The position numbers and the translations under genes are program-made. This document shows positions 51,328-60,145 of a DNA stretch of 64,000 nt, one piece after another. The stretch spans positions 485,305 to 549,304 of the forward strand of contig DIYI01000009.1 of assembly GCA_002428965.1 (NCBI GenBank), in the 5' to 3' direction. The stretch's first letter is position 1; the number at the start of each line of letters is the position of its first letter. The notes beneath the pieces are model-generated. The model worked only from the letters and a program-made list of their open reading frames with translations. It had not been told where the DNA came from and did not search any database. This stretch comes from Jejuia sp. UBA6058 (GTDB lineage Bacteria > Bacteroidota > Bacteroidia > Flavobacteriales > Flavobacteriaceae).

Positions 51328-52248
51328 CTAATGTGATATTTCTAACTCGTAATATTTCACATTAGAAAACGCTCCATTATCTTTGGTTATAAGATAATTA
51401 CCGGCCTTAAAATAGTTTTCAAAGATTCCCCATTTTTGAATGTGAATATCATTATAAACTATAGATTCTTTATTATTCAATATCACTTCCATACGTCCTT
51501 CTTGCACTTTTACTTCTAGACTAAATGGTTCAAAACCCACATATTCTTCAAAAGTATGCCCGTTATCATCTCCCCAAGCACTTGTGCGTAATATTTCTGT
51601 ATCAGATGCATTTAAATCTTTCAAAATTTTTGTCTTCACTCTTACATAACCATAATTCCAATAAATCTTCAACATTGGAGGTGCGTTATTGTCATCTTCT
51701 CCAATTAGGTCTCTTTGAGCATCTGTCAATCTACCGTGAATTTGCATTATGATAGCTCTATGATACTTTCCTTCGCTATCTTTTGAAACATCACCCATTT
51801 GCAAAGTACCTTTCATATTACCGCCTTCTTTAAAAGTCCAATTTGTCTTACCTCTATCTGATGGATTAATTAGCTCTCTTAATTCAGTCCTTGAGTAAGA
51901 GGTATTGGTTGTTGTAGCACCAGGATAAGTATGAAAAACTAATGCACCATTTACAGAATCGTTATAGAAAAAAGGCTTCAACATAGTATTTGTCCCATAT
52001 TCTAAAATTTCTGGAGGATGCACCTCTGTAGGGTTTCCTATGGGTAAAGTTACTTTCCAATTGCTTAAATTAATATTGGGTAACTTATAAGTTGCCTCTT
52101 CTTCATTAGAGCTATTGTTTTCTTCATCAGAATCAGGAGGAGGAATCACGTCTTCCTTAACGGTGACATTGCCTTCTGAACTTTTAGTACAAGAAACAAA
52201 CCCAATACTTAGGGATAAAATCCAAACAAATTTTAGCAGATTTCGCAT
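51328..52248 (-). CDS. PL7 alginate lyase, lipoprotein
   Basis: Starts at ATG 52248 (MRNLLKFVWILSLSIGFVSC, lipid Cys 20), which gives a clean lipoprotein signal; ATGs at 52254 and 52275 are possible. After an acidic linker comes one PL7 domain: 'INLSNWKVTLPIGN', 'SYSRTELRELI' (motif R-T-E-L-R), 'IIMQIHGRL' (Q-I-H), 'NYFKAGNY' (Y-F-K-A-G). Cleaves alginate by beta-elimination on the outer surface. It is a tandem paralogue of the gene 1 bp upstream and the last gene of the susC operon. Confidence 0.9.
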   Translation of the reverse strand: MRNLLKFVWILSLSIGFVSCTKSSEGNVTVKEDVIPPPDSDEENNSSNEEEATYKLPNINLSNWKVTLPIGNPTEVHPPEILEYGTNTMLKPFFYNDSVNGALVFHTYPGATTTNTSYSRTELRELINPSDRGKTNWTFKEGGNMKGTLQMGDVSKDSEGKYHRAIIMQIHGRLTDAQRDLIGEDDNNAPPMLKIYWNYGYVRVKTKILKDLNASDTEILRTSAWGDDNGHTFEEYVGFEPFSLEVKVQEGRMEVILNNKESIVYNDIHIQKWGIFENYFKAGNYLITKDNGAFSNVKYYELEISH

Positions 52249-52276
52249 TACCATATTATTTAATTCAATTTGCATG

Positions 52277-53197
52277 TTAATGACTTACTTCTAATTCGTA
52301 AAACTTAACTTTTGAATAAGACCCTTTATCTCTAGACTGAAAATAGTTTCCAGCCTTAAAGTAATTTTCGAAAATTCCCCAACGCCTCATATGAATGTTT
52401 TCATAAACCTTATACTCATTGCCATTAAGAATAACAACCATTTTTCCTTCTGAAACCTCTACTTCAATAGTAAATTTTCTAAATCCAACTTCTTGTTCAA
52501 AATTAAAACCCTTATCATTATCCCAAGCTTCTTCATGTAAAAGGGCTATATCTGAAGCATTAGGGTTCTTAAGTATTTTAGTCTTAATACGAACCTTACC
52601 TTTATCCCAATAAATCTTCAAAATAGGAGGTGCATTATTATCGTCTGCCCCTATAAGATCTCTTTGTTCGTTTGTAAGTCTTCCATGAATCTGCAATATT
52701 ATTGTCCTATGATATTTTCCATTAGAATCCTTAGTGGTTTCATCCATGGCTAATTTTGCTTTAAGTTTTCCTCCTTGAGCAAACGTCCAATTCACATTAT
52801 TATCTCCTGGCACCATCTGTTCTCTTAATTCGCTTCTTGTATATTTCGTGTTTCTCGTTTTAGAGGCTGTGGGCATTGCATGAAAAACGATTGCTCCTGC
52901 TGTAGAATCTATATACATATATGGCTGTGCTATTTTATTTTCTGAGAAATTTAATATCTCAGGAGGCTCTATTTCATATGGTTTCCCTTTATCATTTGTA
53001 ACTGGTAACGTTACTTTCCAATGACTTAAATCAATTTTGGGGAGTTTTACTTTCTTTCTTTTTTTCTTCTTTTTTTTCTTTTTATTTGATACTTCCACAT
53101 TAGATTCCATACTACTCTCATCCGTTTGAGAATTAGTATTGGCGGAAAAAAATGCTATTAATACAAGTACTAATATTTTTTTTTGGAAGCTTTTCAT
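52277..53197 (-). CDS. PL7 alginate lyase with poly-lysine linker
   Basis: 306 residues, signal peptide ending near TNSQ. A Lys/Arg run (residues ~39-51, 'KKKKKKKKRKKVK') precedes the catalytic domain: 'IDLSHWKVTLPV', R121-S-E-L-R-E, Q169-I-H171, 'NYFKAGNY' near 279-284. These are the three PL7 motifs. No lipobox, so the enzyme is periplasmic or secreted, unlike its lipid-anchored paralogue. The basic linker could bind the polyanion alginate. Paralogue of the next gene. Confidence 0.92.
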   Translation of the reverse strand: MKSFQKKILVLVLIAFFSANTNSQTDESSMESNVEVSNKKKKKKKKRKKVKLPKIDLSHWKVTLPVTNDKGKPYEIEPPEILNFSENKIAQPYMYIDSTAGAIVFHAMPTASKTRNTKYTRSELREQMVPGDNNVNWTFAQGGKLKAKLAMDETTKDSNGKYHRTIILQIHGRLTNEQRDLIGADDNNAPPILKIYWDKGKVRIKTKILKNPNASDIALLHEEAWDNDKGFNFEQEVGFRKFTIEVEVSEGKMVVILNGNEYKVYENIHMRRWGIFENYFKAGNYFQSRDKGSYSKVKFYELEVSH

Positions 53198-53228
53198 TAA
53201 AATTGTTTTTATCGTTCGGTTTTTAGAA

Positions 53229-53257
53229 CCACCCAGTTTTTATTAAAACCTAGGTGG
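53229..53257 (-). terminator. Hairpin between the PKD lipoprotein and PL7 genes
   Basis: CCACC (53229-53233)/GGTGG (53253-53257) with an inner GTTTT/AAAAC stem, 22-50 bp past the stop at 53279. Without a clean T-run it may act as an attenuator or RNA-processing site rather than a full terminator, so that lyases and import system are expressed at different levels. Confidence 0.4.
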
Positions 53258-53278
53258 CTTTAAAAGCTTATCATTTAA

Positions 53279-55195
53279 TTAATCTACTGGTATAATTTTT
53301 ACGTTATCTACCCATACATCAGCATCTGTTATTGCATAAATCCAAATAGACACTTCTCCACTAGCATTTGAAGTAAATGTATCAGTAACCACCGAAAAAC
53401 TACCTTTTCCATTTGCAACACTACCTATACCTCTTGCCAACGGACCATTAACTGTAGAACTAGTAAAGGCATCAGCACCATCATTAAACCATCCATCTAA
53501 TACTTCAACATACACCGTATTACCATCACCAATTATTGCATGACTAAATTCTAGCGTATATTGTTTATTTGGCTCAACCGTTATTGCTTGATAAGCTGCT
53601 CTGGTAGATGAAGTTCTTGATAAAGTTGCCAATGGACCAACCATTGTAGTGCTACTGGTGTACTTAGCTCCTCTTGTTTTAGAACCAGTATCAACACCGC
53701 TGTAATCTACAGGATCTCCATCTGAACTAGAGTTAAAAGCACTAGTACTACTACCCGTAAAACTAGATGGTTTCCAATTGGAAGTACCATCGGTAAAATC
53801 TCCATTTAACACCTCAACAACAAATCCTTCGGCTATGGTAAGTTGCTCAGTAGCGGTACTCGTATTACCAGTAATACTAGTTGCAGTTAGAGTTACAGTA
53901 TAAATACCATCCTCTGCATACGTGTGCGATGGGTTCATTCCTGTAAACTGAAATCCATCACCAAATTCCCATAGAAGTGTTACTGCTCCAACAGAAGCAT
54001 CCATGAAATTATATGTTTTATAATCATCTGCATCTACCTCAAAAGTAAAACCTGCAGTAACTGGCGCTAAAATTTCTATGGTTTGCTCTAAAGTACTTGA
54101 TAAACCAGACTCGTTAGTAGCTTTGAGTGATACAGTGTAAATATTAGCTTCGGCATATATATGTGTTGGTGATTCTTCTGTTGATGTATTGCCATCCCCA
54201 AAATCCCACTCGTAACTCACAGCACCAGTTGAGGAATTTGTAAACACATACTCTAAAAAGTTAAGATCACTTTGCAGGGTACTGAATCCTACAGAAGGAG
54301 GTACTGCGCCCTCAGCACCAACATCTATGGTAAAATCATCTAATCTCGCTTCAACTCCACCATTTGTAAAGAAAATAGCAATAGTGTTATTATTCCCTGA
54401 ATTAAAAGATAACTTTTGCTGTACGTAAACATCTGGTTCTTCATCATTAGTTACTGTAACAGAAGCGATGGTTCCATTGGCAACCTCTTCTAAAGTTGTA
54501 AATGTACCTCCATTTTGGGTTACTCCTAATACGGAAACTACTAATGTGGGATCTGAAGAACCAGCTAACATAGTATACCAGAAACTTAAATCGTAATTCT
54601 GATCTGGATCTACTGTAATTTCTTGATAGCCTATACGATCTCTAGCAGGCAAAGGCAACTTTGCTCCTTGGTCTCCAAAAGTCACTGGACTTCCTGTAAT
54701 TTGAATAACCCCTCCTAAATCATTATTTCTCCAAGAATCGCGACCATCACCACCACCACTAGGTAGCGTACCATCTTCGAATCCTGCTTCTACAATAATT
54801 GGCTGAAAAGGACCTTCTGCAACAATAACATCAATAGTTGTAGTTCCTGTTACACCATTGCCGTCAGTAGCGGTTAATGAAACTGGGTACGTTCCCTCAC
54901 CATCTTCAAATGTAAATGATGGATCTTGTTCATCTGAAGTATTTCCATTACCAAAATCCCAACTAAAAGATAATGCTTCTGTCGAAAGATTAGTAAAATT
55001 AATCGTTCTAAAATCATCCGAAGAGGACGCATACGAAAAATTAGCTCCTGGAAACACAGTATCTTCCTTTGAATTAGCTCCTGGCAGTTCGTCTCTAAAA
55101 AACTCATCGCCAACACAGCTTGCAACAATACTAGTCACAATAAAAGCTGCAAACAATAATTTTGCTTTCTTGAATATGTTTACTTTATATTTCAT
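53279..55195 (-). CDS. PKD-domain surface glycan-binding lipoprotein
   Basis: 638 residues; lipobox (I-V-A-S-C, Cys 27). Order: PKD 1 (~50-125, 'SFSWDFGNGNTSDEQDPSFTFEDGEG'), a ~150-residue galactose-binding-like module ('FEDGTLPSGGGDGRDSWRNNDLGG'), PKD 2 (~300-375, 'YEWDFGDGNTSTEESPTHIYAE'), PKD 3 (~378-455, 'LLWEFGDGFQFTGMNPSHTYAE'), and a second beta-sandwich module to the end ('NGDFTDGTSNWKP'). SusE/F-like position after susD: holds alginate at the surface. 12 bp after the SusD gene. Confidence 0.88.
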   Translation of the reverse strand: MKYKVNIFKKAKLLFAAFIVTSIVASCVGDEFFRDELPGANSKEDTVFPGANFSYASSSDDFRTINFTNLSTEALSFSWDFGNGNTSDEQDPSFTFEDGEGTYPVSLTATDGNGVTGTTTIDVIVAEGPFQPIIVEAGFEDGTLPSGGGDGRDSWRNNDLGGVIQITGSPVTFGDQGAKLPLPARDRIGYQEITVDPDQNYDLSFWYTMLAGSSDPTLVVSVLGVTQNGGTFTTLEEVANGTIASVTVTNDEEPDVYVQQKLSFNSGNNNTIAIFFTNGGVEARLDDFTIDVGAEGAVPPSVGFSTLQSDLNFLEYVFTNSSTGAVSYEWDFGDGNTSTEESPTHIYAEANIYTVSLKATNESGLSSTLEQTIEILAPVTAGFTFEVDADDYKTYNFMDASVGAVTLLWEFGDGFQFTGMNPSHTYAEDGIYTVTLTATSITGNTSTATEQLTIAEGFVVEVLNGDFTDGTSNWKPSSFTGSSTSAFNSSSDGDPVDYSGVDTGSKTRGAKYTSSTTMVGPLATLSRTSSTRAAYQAITVEPNKQYTLEFSHAIIGDGNTVYVEVLDGWFNDGADAFTSSTVNGPLARGIGSVANGKGSFSVVTDTFTSNASGEVSIWIYAITDADVWVDNVKIIPVD

Positions 55196-55207
55196 AGTTT
55201 TATATTA

Positions 55208-56659
55208 TTAATTATAACCAGGGTTTTGCGTTAAAAGATTAGCGCTGAGATTAATTTCTCTTGCAGGAATTGGCAATAACAAATCTCTTGTTGAGAAAAC
55301 GTATCCCATCTCATCAGCATGATCACTCAAAACTTCTGCGGCAACGCCAAACCTAAGTAAATCGAACCAACGTTGGTTCTCAAATGCTAGCTCTACGCGT
55401 CTTTCAACTAAAAGCTCACTTTTAGAAATACTCGATATAGCATTTGGAGCTGTATCTGGAAAAGCTCTATCTCTTACTTGTTGAAAAGATTGTAAAGCAC
55501 CTATATCCGTTGTGCTATTACCAGAACCAATTGTAGCTTCAACATGCATTAATAAAACATCGGCATACCGAAGAGCTATATAATCATTACCTGCATTACG
55601 TGCATTATCTCCATAAGTAGGCGGAGAAACAGTAATATCTGATCCTTCTGGTAAATATTTAATTACCTCGATAGAACTTCCTAGATTTATAAATGATTGA
55701 GGCCCACGAACACCTCCAAAGGCATTAAAAGCTGCAACCAAATTATCATTAACTATATTTTGACCATCTTCTCTACCCTGTCGCGAAAAAGACGTAAACT
55801 CTGATGAGAAACTTTGGCTTTCCAAAGTATTACCAAACTGATATTGAATAGCGAAAATAATCTCGTCGTTCAACTCATTGTAAAACACATCCGAAAAATT
55901 ATTCTGTAAACTGAATTCGTTACTATTTATTATAGCTTCGCATAGTTGTTCTGCTGCAGAATAATCAGGACTAGGTTGAGACAAATACACTTTAGACAAA
56001 ATTCCTTGTGCAGCTGCTTTAGAGGCTCGAGCTTTAGAAGTATTATCCAATACATTTATAGCTTCTTGAAAATCTTGAACAATCTGATTATAAATTTGTT
56101 CCTCAGCAATTCTGGTAAAAAGTGCTTCGTTGTTAGTAGGACCAACCACCTCTGTTACCAATGGAACATCGCTAAAAAGCCTTACCAATTTAAAATAAGC
56201 ATATGCTCTTAAAAATTTAGCTTCAGCTGTATATCGTGCTCTATTATCTTCATCCGCTTTATCAATAAACCTAAGCACATTATTTGCTCTAAAAATAACC
56301 TCGTACATTGATGCATAAAAATCCTCAGATTCTACATTATTTGCATCGACAACATACCTATGAAAATCAGATTTAGACCCTTCTAGAGTAGCATTTCTAG
56401 TATTATCAGTTCTGTGTTCTGTCAAAAGATGCTCAAACTGAACACCTCTATTAAAGTTACCAATATTCGTTTCGGTATTCTCGTTTACCCCTTGTAAGGC
56501 ATCATAAATCCCCAAAACTCCTGCCTCAACATCAGCGTCAGTTTGAAAAAACGACTCCTCTACTACTACCGTATCAGGTAAAGGGTTTAAAAATTCGTCG
56601 GCATCACATGACGTCAAGAACGCTATTACTGTGAATGCTATATATTTTATATATTTCAT
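55208..56659 (-). CDS. SusD/RagB family lipoprotein
   Basis: Starts at ATG 56659 (MKYIKYIAFTVIAFLTSC, lipid Cys 18), because the frame to 56683 overlaps susC. 'DADEFLNPLPDTVVVEESFFQTDADVEAGVLGIYDALQG' and the TPR-like core 'RARYTAEAKFLRAYAYFKLVRLFSDVPLV', C-terminal 'RRVELAFENQRWFDLLRFG ... LLPIPAREINLSANLLTQNPGYN'. Lid of the SusC channel, binds the oligoalginate. 13 bp downstream of susC. Confidence 0.94.
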   Translation of the reverse strand: MKYIKYIAFTVIAFLTSCDADEFLNPLPDTVVVEESFFQTDADVEAGVLGIYDALQGVNENTETNIGNFNRGVQFEHLLTEHRTDNTRNATLEGSKSDFHRYVVDANNVESEDFYASMYEVIFRANNVLRFIDKADEDNRARYTAEAKFLRAYAYFKLVRLFSDVPLVTEVVGPTNNEALFTRIAEEQIYNQIVQDFQEAINVLDNTSKARASKAAAQGILSKVYLSQPSPDYSAAEQLCEAIINSNEFSLQNNFSDVFYNELNDEIIFAIQYQFGNTLESQSFSSEFTSFSRQGREDGQNIVNDNLVAAFNAFGGVRGPQSFINLGSSIEVIKYLPEGSDITVSPPTYGDNARNAGNDYIALRYADVLLMHVEATIGSGNSTTDIGALQSFQQVRDRAFPDTAPNAISSISKSELLVERRVELAFENQRWFDLLRFGVAAEVLSDHADEMGYVFSTRDLLLPIPAREINLSANLLTQNPGYN

Positions 56660-56672
56660 AATAATTCTGTTT

Positions 56673-59600
56673 TTAGAAATCAATGTTTAAACCTAATGTT
56701 AGTGTGCTAAATATGGGCGTGCCTGCCCTTTGAGAGCCAAATGCTCTAATATTACCATTATCATCATGCTCTGGATTAAAACCATGGTAATCATCGGCAG
56801 TAATGTAAAGTAGATTTTGGGCAGTAGCGTAAACTCTTAAACCTTCTAAACCAATTTTTGCTAGTGTATCTTCTTTAAAATTGTATCCTATATTAACATT
56901 TCTTAAAGAAAAATAATCTGCACTTGCAATTACCTCACTGGTTAAAACCTTTTCTTGTATAAAGGATTCGTGAGGCACTAAACCATCAGCTACTGCTTGA
57001 GCTTCTCCGCCGCTTCTTGTTCTATTACCAAACCAATTATAAAAATACTGGTCTCCAATATTATTTACCTGAGCACCTAAACTACCTTGAATCATAAAAG
57101 AAACATCAAATTGACCTATTTGAAACTCATTGGTGAAACTATAAATCAAATCTGGGTAAGGATCTCCTAAAATTGTTTTATCGTCTTCTGTAATAATACC
57201 ATCACCATTTAAATCTTTAACAATAGTATCATCTGCTTGACCATTAATTCTATTCCAAGGGTTGTCTACATAAGAGGTTCTAAAAGACGTCTCATCATAT
57301 TTTTCTGTGTCTACTACAAATCCCCAAAACGACGAAATAGGTTCTCCAATTCGGTTTATCCATTGAGAATTTCTTCCATAGGTATCTTCTATAAGTGCGT
57401 TATTAGAATTGCCAAAACTCAGTAATTCATTTTGATTAGTTGACGCTATCAATGTAGAATTCCATCTAAAATTCTCCTTAGTAATATTTCTTGTTCTTAA
57501 TTCAAATTCAATACCCCTGTTTTGAACTTCACCCAAGTTTACAATTCCTGTATTAAAACCAGTAACATAAGACACAGGGTTTTCTAATAGTAATTCATCA
57601 CTGTTTCTTTGATAGAAATCAATTGAACCTGAGATTCTATTATTCCAAAAACCATAATCTAAACCAACAGTTAATTCTTCGGAAGCTTCCCATTGCAACA
57701 AGTTATTTGCAATATTTAAAGGAGAAATACCAGACGCCAGACTTCCATCAACAACTGCATTAGTATTTTGCAACAACGCCAAATAAGGCCATGTGTTTTC
57801 AACATCAGATCCTACATTGAAATTTTCGGAACCCGTAAAACCATAACTAGCTCTAAACTTTAAATTGCTTATAACTTCATTATCTAGAAGGAAATTTTCT
57901 TTGGCAACATTCCAACCAACAGATACAGCAGGAAAATTACCCCATTTAGAGTCTAGACCAAAAACAGAACTACCATCACGTCTAAAAGAAGCATTGAACA
58001 GATATTTATTTTTATATGCATAATTTACCCTTGCAAAATAACCTATCTTTTTACGCTCAATATTAGACTGAAAAACAGTTGTATTATCAGGATTTGCGCC
58101 TTGTACATTTCTAAGTCGATCGTCACTAAAACCATTAGCATTCACTTCGCTAATTTCACTTTTTCGTTGTTGCACGGTAAGACCTCCTAACACATTAAGA
58201 TCATGATTACCAAATGTTCGACTATAATTCAAGGTGTTATCTGAAACGAGTCTTGTACGATTCCTGTTTTGTAAATAATAGTTAGATCTTGATGCACCTG
58301 AAGCATGATAATTCACGCCATCATATCTATCTCGCTTGCGTTGTTCCAGTGTAATACCTAAAGACGTTTTAGCCGTTAGACCTTTGGCCAGCTTGTAGCT
58401 TAAATATGTTGAACCAAAGAGCTTTGTATTAAACTCGTAATGTTGACGCTCAACATACTGTTGATAAGGATTTGAGTCTCCAGAAGTTCTCGGTCTTTCT
58501 GTATTACCATCGTTATCATAGTCTCTATTTTCTAAGTGGTTTTCCCAAAAATAATCGCCAACACCAACGTCTGGATAGCGACTGCGATCAATAAATTCTA
58601 ACGTTTCCTCGGTATGATAAATTGGTAACCAAGGTGATTGACGCGTTGGGTTATGAATTGATGTAGGCAACCTTCTTTGCTTCGTGTATGAAGGAGATGC
58701 TCTTAAGCCAAACTTTAATTTTTTTCCAACTTTTGTGTCAAACTTTAAATTAGCAGTGTATAATTTGTAATCATCAGTAATTACAACACCTTCATCGCTT
58801 AATGTTCTTAAGGAAGCACTATATGTTGAATTTTCTGTTCCTCCTCTTGCTGAAAGTGAATGACTAGTCACAATTCCACCATCAAAGAACACATCTTGCC
58901 AGTCTCTATTCACACCAGATATACTCGCCAAATCAAGAGCATATAAAGTTTCACCCGAAAGCGTACCAGTTGCAGCTCTTTCTATGTCCGCCCATTCATT
59001 CAGATCCTTTCTGTAATCATCGCTTCCATGAGCTTGTTTATACCCTGTATATGTTTGATAGCTGAATTTAGCCTTCCCAGATTTACCGCTTTTAGTGGTT
59101 ATGAGGATAACACCGTTTGCGCCTTCACTACCATAAATAGAAGCCGAAGCTGCATCCTTTAAAACTTCAAAAGATTCAACATCATTCATATCTATATTAG
59201 CGAGGAATTCTGAACTTACAACTATACCATCAATCACTAAAGCAGGCCCCGTGTCTGCACTTACAGAACCAACACCTCTAATATTTATGGTTGGAGCACC
59301 ACCGGCCTCAGCATTGGTTGCTTGAATATTAACACCCGAGACCTGACCAATAAGAGCATCATCTACCCTTGAGACAGCAATTTGATCTAAAGTTTCATTC
59401 ACAACTTTAGAAATAGAACCGGTTACAGTTGACTTTCTTTGCGTACCGTAACCAATAACTACAACTTCATCCAGTTTTGCAAGGTCTTCAGACAATGTTA
59501 TATTGATTGTAGTATGCTCACCAATTATAGTAGTTTGAGATTTATAGCCAACATAGGTAAACTGTAAAACATCTCCTTTACTCGCCTCTATTTGATAATT

Positions 59601-59780
59601 TCCATCGAAATCTGTGGATGTGCCATTAGAAGTATTTAATACAATAACATTTACACCTGGAATTGGGATATTATCAGAAGCCGAAACAACCGTACCCTTA
59701 ATGGTAATTCCATTTTGTGCAATTAGTACAAGATTGAAAAACAATATTGTAATAAGAGTTAGTTTAATTTTTAAATTCAT
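56673..59780 (-). CDS. SusC/RagA family TonB-dependent transporter
   Basis: 1035 residues: signal peptide (to LIAQ), carboxypeptidase-regulatory-like domain ('ITIKGTVVSASDNIPIPGVNVIVLNTSNGTSTDFDGNYQIEASKGDVLQFTYVGYKSQ'), plug ('LDEVVVIGYGTQRKSTVTGSISKV ... GVGSVSADTGPALVIDGIVV ... EVLKDAASASIYGSEGANGVILITTKSG') and 22-strand barrel ending in 'PIFSTLTLGLNIDF'. Outer-membrane importer for alginate oligomers. Transcribed from an operator-controlled promoter with a ~300-nt leader containing a repeated element. Confidence 0.95.
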   Translation of the reverse strand: MNLKIKLTLITILFFNLVLIAQNGITIKGTVVSASDNIPIPGVNVIVLNTSNGTSTDFDGNYQIEASKGDVLQFTYVGYKSQTTIIGEHTTINITLSEDLAKLDEVVVIGYGTQRKSTVTGSISKVVNETLDQIAVSRVDDALIGQVSGVNIQATNAEAGGAPTINIRGVGSVSADTGPALVIDGIVVSSEFLANIDMNDVESFEVLKDAASASIYGSEGANGVILITTKSGKSGKAKFSYQTYTGYKQAHGSDDYRKDLNEWADIERAATGTLSGETLYALDLASISGVNRDWQDVFFDGGIVTSHSLSARGGTENSTYSASLRTLSDEGVVITDDYKLYTANLKFDTKVGKKLKFGLRASPSYTKQRRLPTSIHNPTRQSPWLPIYHTEETLEFIDRSRYPDVGVGDYFWENHLENRDYDNDGNTERPRTSGDSNPYQQYVERQHYEFNTKLFGSTYLSYKLAKGLTAKTSLGITLEQRKRDRYDGVNYHASGASRSNYYLQNRNRTRLVSDNTLNYSRTFGNHDLNVLGGLTVQQRKSEISEVNANGFSDDRLRNVQGANPDNTTVFQSNIERKKIGYFARVNYAYKNKYLFNASFRRDGSSVFGLDSKWGNFPAVSVGWNVAKENFLLDNEVISNLKFRASYGFTGSENFNVGSDVENTWPYLALLQNTNAVVDGSLASGISPLNIANNLLQWEASEELTVGLDYGFWNNRISGSIDFYQRNSDELLLENPVSYVTGFNTGIVNLGEVQNRGIEFELRTRNITKENFRWNSTLIASTNQNELLSFGNSNNALIEDTYGRNSQWINRIGEPISSFWGFVVDTEKYDETSFRTSYVDNPWNRINGQADDTIVKDLNGDGIITEDDKTILGDPYPDLIYSFTNEFQIGQFDVSFMIQGSLGAQVNNIGDQYFYNWFGNRTRSGGEAQAVADGLVPHESFIQEKVLTSEVIASADYFSLRNVNIGYNFKEDTLAKIGLEGLRVYATAQNLLYITADDYHGFNPEHDDNGNIRAFGSQRAGTPIFSTLTLGLNIDF

Positions 59781-59814
59781 AATTTGTCTTTTTAGTTTTA
59801 ATCGCTAGTATGAC

Positions 59815-59831
59815 TGATACGAATTGTATCA
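59815..59831 (-). promoter_or_regulatory. Dyad just upstream of susC
   Basis: TGATAC-GAATT-GTATCA, overlapped by a second dyad GAATTG-TAT-CAATTC (59821-59835); 35-51 bp upstream of the susC start. Could be an operator or a leader hairpin. Confidence 0.4.
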
Positions 59832-59937
59832 ATTCATTTTATAATCAATCAACACTAATCACTATAAAAACACATTCTTCCAACAAATTTTTGTAATTTT
59901 GAATAAGCATGTTTTGTTAAGCAATTCGTGTGTAAAT

Positions 59938-59999
59938 TTTACTTCCCTCCAAAAAGAAGTAAATCGTTTAAAAAGGATAGGCGTGCACCTGTCCTTTTT
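59938..59999 (-). promoter_or_regulatory. Repeated leader element, copy B (upstream of susC)
   Basis: TTTACTTCCCTCCAAA (59938-59953) and AGGCGTGCAC (59979-59988), as in copy A (50278-50350), but with different stems: AAAAAGGA/TCCTTTTT (59970-59977/59992-59999), a T-G wobble and AGG/CCT, loop CGTGCA; plus TTTACTTC/GAAGTAAA (59938-59945/59956-59963). Ends 158 nt upstream of the susC start. The 5' hairpin with its T-run looks like an intrinsic terminator on the minus strand. Confidence 0.6.
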
Positions 60000-60058
60000 T
60001 ATTTTTGCATCATATGAGTTGTAAGGTTTTAGAAGAATTGTACATTTAGTTAGTTTTT

Positions 60059-60095
60059 TGGTTAACCATATTGGTTTACCAAATTGGTTTACCAA
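60059..60095 (-). promoter_or_regulatory. Triple operator array at the susC promoter
   Basis: Three palindromes: TGGTTAACCA (60059-60068), TTGGTTTACCAA (60071-60082) and TTGGTTTACCAA (60084-60095). Centres are 13 bp apart. The last one overlaps the -7 box, the others lie downstream of the start of transcription, a repressor arrangement. Confidence 0.85.
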
Positions 60096-60123
60096 ATATA
60101 TGTTAATTTTTGGTTAAATCAAA
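60093..60123 (-). promoter_or_regulatory. Bacteroidetes promoter of the susC operon
   Basis: On the minus strand TTTG (60123-60120), 19 bp, TATATTTG (60100-60093), an exact match to the TTTG-N19-TAnnTTTG consensus. A ~300-nt leader to the susC start follows. The gap 59781-60145 otherwise shows the leader element, the dyad and the operator array; a 77-codon ORF in it is judged spurious. Confidence 0.85.
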
Positions 60124-60145
60124 TTAATCCTGTGTTTTAACACCC

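Noticed and set aside
59862..60095. 77-codon minus-strand ORF upstream of susC
   Set aside because: It runs through the operator array, promoter and leader hairpins, has atypical composition (many Lys/Cys/Trp) and no start signal; judged non-coding.
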